Source: Deltaproteobacteria bacterium (GTDB lineage Bacteria > Desulfobacterota_B > Binatia > Bin18). Taken from it: DNA of 10,591 nt. A program made the position numbers and the translations under genes. Below the pieces are notes generated by a model, which saw only the letters and a program-made list of their open reading frames with translations, ran no database searches and was not told the DNA's origin. This document shows positions 1-5,255 of this stretch, one piece after another. Positions within the stretch are counted from its first letter, which is position 1. Every line of letters begins with the position of its first letter. Location: NCBI GenBank assembly GCA_012271025.1, contig JAAXHF010000488.1, positions 1 to 10,591 on the forward strand, in the 5' to 3' direction.

Positions 1-1
1 C

Positions 2-1129
2 GTGTATGTCGTGGCGCCGTTCGTGTTCTTTGGCGTGAATATCGCCCTGTTGCGGGGGCTGCGACGCCGAAGCGGGCTGCCGCCCTGGCTGCGTATCCCG
101 CTTCGGCTGTATTTTGCCTCTGCCTTCACCAGCGTCTTTTGTTGTGTGTTTGTACTCCTGTGCGCTGGAGTCTGGGCGCTGGCCTGGGCGCTCGGCCAGG
201 GGTTGAGTCTCACCGCATGGCCAGCAGCCGTCGAGCAGCTCCAGCCCCCGTTGTGGCAGGCGCTCCGCTGGCTCAGCGGGCTCGGCATAGGCGGTATCCT
301 GCTCGTCTTTGTCTACGGCTATACCTGGGGCCAGGCTTCGGTTCGGGTGTCACGCCTGCGGCTGCGTCCCCAGGGCTGGCCCCACGCCTGGCATCGGTTC
401 AAGATCGCCCATCTCAGCGACCTGCACATCGGCCCCAATCTGAGCCGGTCCGAACTGCAAGCGTGTGTCAGGCGGACAAACGCCCTGGACCCTGATATTA
501 TCCTGTTGACCGGCGACCTGCTCGATTCCAACCCGGTCTATATTCCCGACTATTTTCCGCTGCTGGCCGAACTCAGCGCTCCCTACGGGGTGTTTGCCTG
601 TCTGGGCAACCACGACCACTATGCGGGCGCGCAGGCGGTAAAAGCCGGCCTGACCCGGCATACACAGATACGCCTCCTCCAGGACCAGCGCATCAGTCTC
701 CACAAGCACACCGCCGCCCTGCACCTGATCGGCCTTGATGACCGGGGCCGGGACTGGGCGCGCGGACTCGAAGAACTGCCCCTGTTGGCGGAACTCCAGG
801 CTTCCATTCCGAGCCACGAGCCGTGCATTCTGCTGTCTCACCGCCCGGACCTCTTCCCCCAAGCCGCCCGCCAGGGCATTGCGCTGACCCTCTCGGGCCA
901 TACCCATGGCGGCCAGTTCGCCCTGCCCGGCTGGGAGGGCCGGTTCAATCTGGCCCGCTTCATCACCAGCTTCTCTCGGGGTTTATACCAGCAGCTGGGT
1001 GTCTATCTGTACGTCAATCGCGGAATTGGGGTCGCCGGCCAGCGTATTCGTCTGTTCAGCCCGCGAGAAATCGCCCTGATCACCTGCGAATCCACACCCC
1101 ACCTGTCCCAGCCTGCGGACTCGGCATAA
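2..1129 (+). CDS. Membrane-anchored calcineurin-like metallophosphoesterase (YkuE-type), 5' end uncertain
   Basis: This is a binuclear-metal phosphoesterase of the calcineurin-like superfamily. The five family motifs occur in order: SDLH (D140, H142), GDLLD (G171, D172), GNHD (202-205), a lone His in LLSHRPD (H280) and GHTHGG (H300, H302). Before them lie hydrophobic stretches at about 1-19, 37-66 and 93-108, consistent with two or three membrane segments that hold the catalytic domain at the membrane, as in YkuE and related proteins. The NRGIG stretch near residues 339-343 is also typical. The first possible start is a GTG at the second base of the window, so the true start may lie upstream and the reading is treated as 5'-incomplete. 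The substrate cannot be read from sequence; family members act on phosphodiesters, UDP-sugars, lipid phosphates and others. The protein ends 146 bp before the next gene, which does not suggest a shared job. Superfamily is certain; the subgroup is an inference. Confidence 0.88.
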   Translation: MYVVAPFVFFGVNIALLRGLRRRSGLPPWLRIPLRLYFASAFTSVFCCVFVLLCAGVWALAWALGQGLSLTAWPAAVEQLQPPLWQALRWLSGLGIGGILLVFVYGYTWGQASVRVSRLRLRPQGWPHAWHRFKIAHLSDLHIGPNLSRSELQACVRRTNALDPDIILLTGDLLDSNPVYIPDYFPLLAELSAPYGVFACLGNHDHYAGAQAVKAGLTRHTQIRLLQDQRISLHKHTAALHLIGLDDRGRDWARGLEELPLLAELQASIPSHEPCILLSHRPDLFPQAARQGIALTLSGHTHGGQFALPGWEGRFNLARFITSFSRGLYQQLGVYLYVNRGIGVAGQRIRLFSPREIALITCESTPHLSQPADSA

Positions 1130-1265
1130 TACGTCCGTTCCGCAGAATTATGTCAAGTTTGGTGCCCGGACCATGAACAGGGAGCGTGATCTCCTTTCAG
1201 CCCGCAATAGTCATCACGCCCCCTGTTTCCAGACTATTGACCGCATATCTGGATTTCTGCATTGT

Positions 1266-1270
1266 GGAGG
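1266..1270 (+). promoter_or_regulatory. Ribosome binding site deciding the tandem PTPS start
   Basis: GGAGG stands five bases before the ATG at 1276. It supports that start over the in-frame ATG at 1186, which lacks a comparable site and would add residues that do not fit the PTPS fold. Confidence 0.75.
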
Positions 1271-1275
1271 GCGCC

Positions 1276-2112
1276 ATGCACTATCTCACCCGTCTGGTCG
1301 AATTTGAGGCCTCGCACCGCTACTGGAATCCAGAATTCACGCCTGAGCAGAATCAGCGGATCTTCGGCAAATGTGTCAGCCCCTACGGCCACGGGCACAA
1401 CTATGTCCTGCGCGTCACCCTGGCCGGCCAGGTTGCCCCGCGCACCGGAATGGTCATCAACATCACCGAGCTGGACCGTATCCTCAAAGAGGTCAGCGCC
1501 GAGTTTGACCACAAATTCATCAACCTTGACCACCCGGCTTTTCACGACCGTATCCCCACCACCGAAAACCTGGCCGCGTATATGCGCGACCGCATTGAAG
1601 ACACGCTGCGCAGCCAGCCTGAGAAAGACTACCGCCTGGCGCTGGTCCGGCTGTATGAGGAGCCGAGCCTGTGGTCCGATGTGGTGAGCGGAGAAGGGAA
1701 AAACATGGCATCCTTAACCAAGACCTTTGACTTTAGCGCGGCCCACCGCCTCCACAGCACTGCGCTGTCCGAGGAAGAGAATCGGACCGTTTTCGGCAAG
1801 TGCAATAATCTGCACGGCCACGGCCATAACTATGAGCTCGAAGTCACGGTCAGCGGCCCTATCGCTCCCCAGACCGGGATGGTCATGGACTTGGGAGAAC
1901 TGATGCAGATTGTCCAGGAAGAAGTGTTGGACCGCTTCGATCACAAGCATCTGAACGAGGACACCCAGGAATTTCAGCGCCTCAACCCGACCGGCGAGAA
2001 CATTATCCGGGTGATCTGGGATCTGCTCAAGCCGCGGCTCGGTGACAGTCTGACCAGAGTCGGTCTGTGGGAAACTCCCAAAAATTTCTTCGAATACCAC
2101 GGCGAAGAATGA
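1276..2112 (+). CDS. Tandem-domain 6-pyruvoyl-tetrahydropterin synthase / QueD-family protein
   Basis: Two complete PTPS-fold domains sit in one 278-residue chain; the usual family length is about 120-150 residues per chain. Domain 1 (about 3-135) has zinc ligands H14, H39 and H41, catalytic Cys33, the Asp-His pair D78-H79 and substrate-binding E128. Domain 2 (about 147-276) repeats them as H157, H182, H184, Cys176, D222-H223 and E266. Both carry FGKC followed by five residues and HGHNY, the spacing of animal PTPS, whereas E. coli QueD has CX3HGH. This favours conversion of dihydroneopterin triphosphate to 6-pyruvoyl-tetrahydropterin, but 6-carboxytetrahydropterin synthesis (queuosine pathway) is not excluded. 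The ATG at 1276 is chosen because GGAGG lies 5 bases before it; an upstream in-frame ATG at 1186 would add 30 residues unlike the family. A second ATG at 1705 with its own ribosome-site-like sequence precedes domain 2. An SDR gene follows after 46 bp. Confidence 0.9.
   Translation: MHYLTRLVEFEASHRYWNPEFTPEQNQRIFGKCVSPYGHGHNYVLRVTLAGQVAPRTGMVINITELDRILKEVSAEFDHKFINLDHPAFHDRIPTTENLAAYMRDRIEDTLRSQPEKDYRLALVRLYEEPSLWSDVVSGEGKNMASLTKTFDFSAAHRLHSTALSEEENRTVFGKCNNLHGHGHNYELEVTVSGPIAPQTGMVMDLGELMQIVQEEVLDRFDHKHLNEDTQEFQRLNPTGENIIRVIWDLLKPRLGDSLTRVGLWETPKNFFEYHGEE
1691..1707 (+). promoter_or_regulatory. Possible internal translation start before the second PTPS domain
   Basis: A purine-rich GGAGAAGGG lies six bases before an in-frame ATG at 1705, exactly in the linker between the two domains. 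Initiation here would give a free second domain of 135 residues, the normal size of a single-domain enzyme. The motif encodes linker residues SGEGKN, so it may be chance or the relic of a former two-gene arrangement. Confidence 0.35.
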
Positions 2113-2136
2113 TCCTGAGTATTCGCTCAGGGATCA
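2110..2136 (+). repeat. Stem-loop at the PTPS stop codon, between PTPS and SDR genes
   Basis: TGATCCTGAG at 2110-2119 pairs with CTCAGGGATCA at 2126-2136, with one bulged G and a 6-base loop. The stem begins at the PTPS stop codon. No T-run follows, so it is not a standard intrinsic terminator; it could stabilise the message end or modulate read-through into the SDR gene. Its function is unknown. Confidence 0.4.
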
Positions 2137-2148
2137 GCCAGTTTCAAC

Positions 2149-2154
2149 GAGGAG
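2149..2154 (+). promoter_or_regulatory. Ribosome binding site of the SDR gene
   Basis: GAGGAG is placed four bases before the ATG at 2159, fixing the start directly before the first beta strand of the Rossmann fold. Confidence 0.7.
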
Positions 2155-2158
2155 TCGT

Positions 2159-2884
2159 ATGGCCAGACAGGATCTGAACGGTCGGACCGCAATTGTCACC
2201 GGCGCGGGCTCGGGCCTGGGTCGCGCCACCGCCCTGGCCCTGGCCGCAGCAGGCGTGCGGGTCGCCCTGGCGGCGCGCACCAAGTCGGCGCTTGAGGCTG
2301 TGGCCGACGATATTCGGGCGGCCGGCGGGACTGCCCTGGTCATCCTGACCAATGTTGGCGATGAAGACCAGATTGTTCACCTGGTCAGCCACACCCATCA
2401 GGAATGGGGTCACATCGACATTCTGGTCACCAGCGCCGGCGGCGCCAGTTTTGGCTCCCTGGTCGAGTCCAGCACCGCTGACTGGGACAGCATGATGAAT
2501 ACCAACCTGCGGGCGACCTATTTATGCGCCAAGCATACGCTGAAGGTCATGCTTGCCCAGCAGAGCGGCCACATCTTGAATATCCTGTCCCTGGCCAGCC
2601 AAACCGCCCTGCCCGGCTCGGCCGCCTATACGGCCTCGAAGTTTGGCGCGCTGGGTTTGACCAAGGTCATGGCGGCCGAGGTGCGGAGTCAGGGCATCAA
2701 GGTCACTGCGGTGATCCCCGGCGCGGTCAACACCCCGCTGTGGGACAAGAGCGGCGGCGACTTGGACCGCACCAAAATGCTCACTCCCGGCGATGTTGCC
2801 GACGCCATGCTCGACGTGATCGCCCAGCCGCCAGGCATTTATACCGACGAAATTTCGCTGATGCCCCCGCTGGGCATTCTGTGA
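2159..2884 (+). CDS. Short-chain dehydrogenase/reductase (SDR), classical type
   Basis: This 241-residue cytosolic NAD(P)-dependent oxidoreductase belongs to the classical SDR family and has its normal length. The Rossmann nucleotide motif TGAGSGLG is at 14-21, and Arg40 just after the second beta strand suggests NADP(H). The catalytic tetrad reads N115 (MNTNL), S144, Y157 and K161 (YTASK). The IPGAVNTPL stretch at 186-194 is the usual substrate-loop entry. One oddity is TSAGG at 91-95, where the family normally has NNAG. The ATG at 2159 is preceded at four bases by GAGGAG (2149-2154). The gene lies 46 bp behind the tandem PTPS gene on the same strand, so co-transcription is likely. In animals and Chlorobium an SDR, sepiapterin reductase, follows PTPS in biopterin synthesis, but no sepiapterin-reductase-specific motif was recognised; a 3-oxoacyl reductase-like role is equally possible. 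Confidence 0.88.
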   Translation: MARQDLNGRTAIVTGAGSGLGRATALALAAAGVRVALAARTKSALEAVADDIRAAGGTALVILTNVGDEDQIVHLVSHTHQEWGHIDILVTSAGGASFGSLVESSTADWDSMMNTNLRATYLCAKHTLKVMLAQQSGHILNILSLASQTALPGSAAYTASKFGALGLTKVMAAEVRSQGIKVTAVIPGAVNTPLWDKSGGDLDRTKMLTPGDVADAMLDVIAQPPGIYTDEISLMPPLGIL

Positions 2885-2887
2885 GGA

Positions 2888-2976
2888 CGGAGGGAGTGGG
2901 ATTCGAACCCACGAGAGCCCGTTAAGACTCTGCCGGTTTTCAAGACCGGTGCATTCGACCGCTCTGCCATCCCTCC
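2888..2976 (-). tRNA. tRNA-Ser (anticodon UGA)
   Basis: The reverse strand folds as an 89-base class II tRNA. The acceptor stem GGAGGGA (2976-2970) pairs with TCCCTCC (2895-2889), and the discriminator is G at 2888 as expected for serine. The anticodon arm is CCGGT, loop CTTGAAA, ACCGG, giving anticodon TGA at 2942-2940. A long variable arm (AGAG...CTCT) follows, then the T arm GTGGG TTCGAAT CCCAC. Bases after the discriminator read TCC, so the CCA end is not encoded and must be added enzymatically. It reads UCA and, by wobble, other UCN serine codons. It runs convergently with the SDR gene, whose stop codon ends only three bases from the tRNA 3' end. Confidence 0.97.
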
Positions 2977-3069
2977 TCTTTCAAAACGGCACTTACCACG
3001 CCACCCGACACCCGTCTATAGCCGCTCGTACCTGGCCTTTTCCTACATACTTTCAACACCACATCCCCC

Positions 3070-3109
3070 CTCAGGTGGGCTCCGGACAGGAAACCGGAGC
3101 CCACCTGAG
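3070..3109. repeat. Perfect 16-bp inverted repeat (strong hairpin)
   Basis: CTCAGGTGGGCTCCGG at 3070-3085 is the exact reverse complement of 3094-3109, around an 8-base loop ACAGGAAA. The stem is GC-rich and has no mismatch. Neither side has an immediate T-run; on the plus strand a TTTTT occurs 15 bases downstream (3125-3129). It lies between the tRNA-Ser 5' side and the membrane-protein gene. It could stop plus-strand transcription leaving the SDR gene (which runs antisense through the tRNA), or be a copy of a dispersed palindromic repeat of the REP type. No second copy is in the window. Confidence 0.8.
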
Positions 3110-3138
3110 TTGGTGGAATATTCATTTTTGACTATAGT
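3110..3138 (+). promoter_or_regulatory. Possible sigma70-type promoter for the membrane-protein/DUF3565 genes
   Basis: TTGGTG (3110-3115, three of six consensus bases) and TATAGT (3133-3138, five of six) are separated by 17 bases in an AT-rich stretch about 70 bases before the membrane-protein start. The -10 box lies inside a perfect palindrome, which would suit control by a dimeric regulator. The -35 match is weak, so this is only a candidate. Confidence 0.35.
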
Positions 3139-3141
3139 CAA
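3128..3141. promoter_or_regulatory. 14-bp perfect palindrome over the putative -10 box (operator candidate)
   Basis: TTGACTATAGTCAA is its own reverse complement over all 14 bases. It overlaps the TATAGT candidate -10 box and lies 64 bases before the ATG at 3206. This is the size and symmetry of a binding site for a small dimeric repressor. No regulator gene is present in the window, so the binding protein is unknown. Confidence 0.4.
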
Positions 3142-3205
3142 TTAAATCAATAGGAAAAACTTTCTCGCACCTCTCAAAAGTCCTACACTGGGTAAACGAC
3201 GCGTC

Positions 3206-3997
3206 ATGAGAAATGCCTTAACCCTGGCTGTCCTATCCTTCGTCCTGTGTAAGCTCAGTTTTTTCAGCCTCAGCTGGCTTGTGGCTGAAAAAACAACGGC
3301 TTTCGACTGGAAACGCATCCAACACCCCCACCCTCAGCTGTTGCACGACGGTATCCAACGCTTGAGGGACATCCGGCCGCCCAGCCTTTACGTTCTGGGG
3401 GCGACCAGTCTGCTTTACCACACCGTGTCCTTCTTCCCAGCCCTTGAGCTGCTCGCCCTGCTGGAGTCGCTCGTCTTCGAGCTTCCCTACCAGGCCGGGG
3501 ATGGCGTGTGGCAGTTTGTGTATCTCGACCCCCGTGAGCGACTGTGGCCGTGGGGCGTATACGCGTTGGTCGCCGTGTGTGGGGTCGGCTGTGACGGGCT
3601 GTCTGGCTTCGTCGGCTGGAGCCTGCTCAAGGCGGCCGACCGGAGCCGATTCTTCTCGGGCCTGCCCGGCTTTCTCATCGCCAACGTTCTCTTCGTGCTG
3701 GTACTGTGTGGCGGAAGTGCACTCTTCCTGTTTATTGTGGTGTCGCTCAGCCTGCCCAGAGCCATCGACTACCAGGACGTGGTGTTGCTCATCCCCCAGG
3801 CCATGAGCGTTGGCATCCCGACCCTTGCCTATTGCGGTACGGGCCTTGCCATCCTGGCTCTGCGCCGGGTGCCGACCGGGTTCCGCGCCCGGCTCTCGTC
3901 CCGGTCTGGCCATCGGCCTCTTCTACCCGGCCTTGGAACAGCGCTGGGCACGCTCAGCGCCCTGCTCGTCGGCCTGCTGAGCTTCATGGTGTCATAA
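3206..3997 (+). CDS. Hypothetical polytopic membrane protein
   Basis: No family was recognised in this 263-residue protein. Hydrophobic stretches at about 4-26, 61-92, 113-134, 154-183, 191-219 and 239-262 suggest about six membrane segments. A short hydrophilic region rich in His, Arg and Asp (29-59) follows the first, and an Arg/Ser-rich link (220-238) precedes the last. The first stretch could also be an uncleaved signal anchor. Six cysteines fall in or near membrane segments, without a CXXC pair. The ATG at 3206 is the first in frame after a stop-rich leader, but no good ribosome site precedes it. Its TAA is immediately followed by the ATG of the DUF3565-DUF1971 gene, a strong sign of translational coupling and a shared role. 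A transport, sensing or integral inner-membrane role cannot be told apart. Confidence 0.8.
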   Translation: MRNALTLAVLSFVLCKLSFFSLSWLVAEKTTAFDWKRIQHPHPQLLHDGIQRLRDIRPPSLYVLGATSLLYHTVSFFPALELLALLESLVFELPYQAGDGVWQFVYLDPRERLWPWGVYALVAVCGVGCDGLSGFVGWSLLKAADRSRFFSGLPGFLIANVLFVLVLCGGSALFLFIVVSLSLPRAIDYQDVVLLIPQAMSVGIPTLAYCGTGLAILALRRVPTGFRARLSSRSGHRPLLPGLGTALGTLSALLVGLLSFMVS

Positions 3998-4465
3998 ATG
4001 GAACGCAGCATTCTTGGTTTTCACCGCGACGAAGCCGGGGATTGGGTGGCCGAACTTGACTGCGGCCACAGCCAGCATGTCCGCCACCGTCCGCCGTTTG
4101 AAAACCGGCCCTGGACCACGACCGAGGCGGGACGGCGGGCCAAGCTGGGGCAGCGCCTGGTGTGCCCCAACTGTGATCGTTTTGAGATACCGGACGGATT
4201 CCGGGCCTATAAGCGAACGCCGGAGTTTGATACGTCCTCGATTCCGGACGGGCTGCGCAAGGCTCACTCCACCAAACGCGGGGTGTGGGCCACAGTCCAT
4301 GTGCTGGAAGGACGGCTGCGCTACATTGTTCATCCGCCCCTGGCCCGGGAGTTCCTGCTTGAGCCCGGGACTCCGGGCATTATCGTCCCCGAGGTTCTGC
4401 ATCATATTGAGCCGCTTGGCCCGGTCCGGTTTTATGTCGAGTTTTCTCAACGACCCACACTCTAG
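3998..4465 (+). CDS. DUF3565-DUF1971 fusion protein (TehB N-domain/YeaR-like cupin)
   Basis: Residues 1 to about 62 match the DUF3565 pattern: GFHRDEAGDWVAELDCGH, then RHRPP, RPW and a CPNC pair. C22, H24, C56 and C59 are placed to bind a zinc ion. Residues about 76-152 match DUF1971, the small cupin-like domain of E. coli YeaR and of the N-terminus of some TehB proteins: an IPDGLRKAHSTK opening, GVW, VLEG, a PEVLHH turn and a RFYVEF end. H90 and H135 are candidate metal ligands. Family knowledge links DUF1971 proteins to tellurite resistance and nitrate/nitric-oxide response in E. coli, but the biochemical role is unknown. The ATG begins on the base after the TAA of the membrane-protein gene, so translation is probably coupled. 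The deoxyribosyltransferase gene follows 39 bp later. Domain identity is fairly sure, function is not. Confidence 0.85.
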   Translation: MERSILGFHRDEAGDWVAELDCGHSQHVRHRPPFENRPWTTTEAGRRAKLGQRLVCPNCDRFEIPDGFRAYKRTPEFDTSSIPDGLRKAHSTKRGVWATVHVLEGRLRYIVHPPLAREFLLEPGTPGIIVPEVLHHIEPLGPVRFYVEFSQRPTL

Positions 4466-4493
4466 GCAGCCTGCTCGTTTGTATCTGCTACAC

Positions 4494-4500
4494 AGGAGAG
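4494..4500 (+). promoter_or_regulatory. Ribosome binding site of the deoxyribosyltransferase-family gene
   Basis: AGGAGAG is four bases before the ATG at 4505 and fixes that start, which places the YLAGPEVF strand at residues 10-17 as usual in the family. Confidence 0.7.
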
Positions 4501-4504
4501 AAGC

Positions 4505-5083
4505 ATGGCCCTGGCACAAAAACCACGCCTGTATCTGGCCGGCCCCGAGGTGTTCCTGCCCGATGCGGTGGAACACGCCCACCACCAGCGTCGGCTGTGT
4601 GAACAGTACGGCTTTATCGGCCTGCACCCCATGGACAACAACGTCGAGCTTGGGGATCGCTCCCTGCAAACCGCAGTGCAGATTTATCGCGGAGATATCG
4701 CTCAAATCCGGACCTGCGACATTGTCGTCGCCAACTGCAACGCCTTTCGCGGCCTGCTGATGGACGACGGCACGGCGTATGAGATCGGCTTCGGCAATGC
4801 TCTCGGCAAACCGGCCTACGGCTACATTGCCAGCCTGAATTCGCTTGCCGAGCGCACCCGCAGCCAGTATCCGTGCCGGCAGTTAGCGGATGGCACAACG
4901 ATCGATCAAGACGGCTATCTGGTCACCGAGGATTTCGGCACCTCCATCAACCTGATGATGCAGTGCGGCATGCTGGACAGCGGCGGACGCTTGGTTGAGG
5001 GCGACTTTGAAGCCTGCCTCCAAGCGATACGTGAGGATATGGACAGCGGACGGCTCAGTCTCGGTCCTGCAACCAGCGCTTGA
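4505..5083 (+). CDS. Nucleoside 2-deoxyribosyltransferase family protein
   Basis: This 192-residue cytosolic protein has the fold of nucleoside 2-deoxyribosyltransferases and related N-glycoside hydrolases, which move or hydrolyse the 2-deoxyribose of nucleosides and nucleotides. The first strand and nucleobase pocket read YLAGPEVF (10-17). D72 lies in the CDIVVANCNAFRG stretch (71-83). DDGTAYEIGFGNALGKPAYGY (87-107) carries the expected nucleophile Glu93. The NLMM segment at 149-152 resembles the NLM motif that completes the neighbouring subunit's active site in characterised enzymes. Length is slightly above the usual 150-170 residues, mainly through an insertion around 110-140. The likely role is purine or pyrimidine salvage or removal of damaged nucleotides (as in the related DNPH1/Rcl group). 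It follows the DUF3565-DUF1971 gene by 39 bp and its last 29 bp overlap a convergent small gene. Confidence 0.88.
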   Translation: MALAQKPRLYLAGPEVFLPDAVEHAHHQRRLCEQYGFIGLHPMDNNVELGDRSLQTAVQIYRGDIAQIRTCDIVVANCNAFRGLLMDDGTAYEIGFGNALGKPAYGYIASLNSLAERTRSQYPCRQLADGTTIDQDGYLVTEDFGTSINLMMQCGMLDSGGRLVEGDFEACLQAIREDMDSGRLSLGPATSA

Positions 5084-5246
5084 AGCCTTCGGGCGAGTTC
5101 CCGTACGGCAGGCCGCGCGCATAATACTCTTCGAGCAAACGCATATCGTTCTCGTTGAAATTCAAGAAGCCCTTTTGTTCTTTGCGTTCCTCCTCCTGCC
5201 AGGCACGCTCAATCATGTCTCGAATTTCACGGTCACGTTTGCTCAT
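5055..5246 (-). CDS. Small hydrophilic protein of unknown function
   Basis: This 63-residue protein was not recognised. It is highly charged, with a Lys/Arg/Glu-rich first half (residues 1-25) likely to form a helix or short coiled coil, a central FLNFNENDMRLLEEYYARG segment, and an ending PEGFKRWLQDRD. There is no signal peptide or membrane segment. The ATG at 5246 comes nine bases after the aldo/keto reductase stop, with AGGGG (5254-5258) in position as a ribosome site, which makes it the last gene of the minus-strand operon. Its final 29 bp overlap the end of the convergent deoxyribosyltransferase-family gene. The operon position, ribosome site and protein-like composition favour a real gene, but no homologue is known to me. 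Confidence 0.65.
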   Translation of the reverse strand: MSKRDREIRDMIERAWQEEERKEQKGFLNFNENDMRLLEEYYARGLPYGNSPEGFKRWLQDRD

Positions 5247-5255
5247 CCCAGACCC

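Noticed and set aside
350..907. Long open frame opposite the metallophosphoesterase
   Set aside because: It lies entirely inside a gene with all five phosphoesterase motifs, and its own sequence resembles no family; it is a GC-rich antisense frame.
1179..1196. Short stem-loop GGAG/CTCC followed by TTT as a terminator of the phosphoesterase
   Set aside because: The stem is only about six pairs with a G-T pair and three T, too weak to call.
1237..1265. TTGACC with a CATTGT box 17 bases on, as a promoter for the PTPS gene
   Set aside because: The -10 match is only three of six, and the predicted start of the transcript would fall after the ribosome site.
1186..1275. Extended N-terminus of the tandem PTPS from an upstream ATG
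   Set aside because: The added 30 residues do not fit the PTPS fold, and GGAGG is placed for the ATG at 1276.
3015..3020. TATAGA on the minus strand as the -10 box of the tRNA-Ser promoter
   Set aside because: No acceptable -35 hexamer lies at 16-18 bases, so the call rests on four matching bases.
3070..3109. Reading the 16-bp inverted repeat as a CRISPR repeat, attC site or IS end
   Set aside because: There is only one copy, no spaced repeats, no transposase or integrase gene, and no target duplication was seen.
4014..4760. 248-codon plus-strand frame across the DUF3565-DUF1971 and deoxyribosyltransferase genes
   Set aside because: It is rich in Arg, Pro, Ser and Cys without motifs, and overlaps two genes with clear family signatures and ribosome sites.
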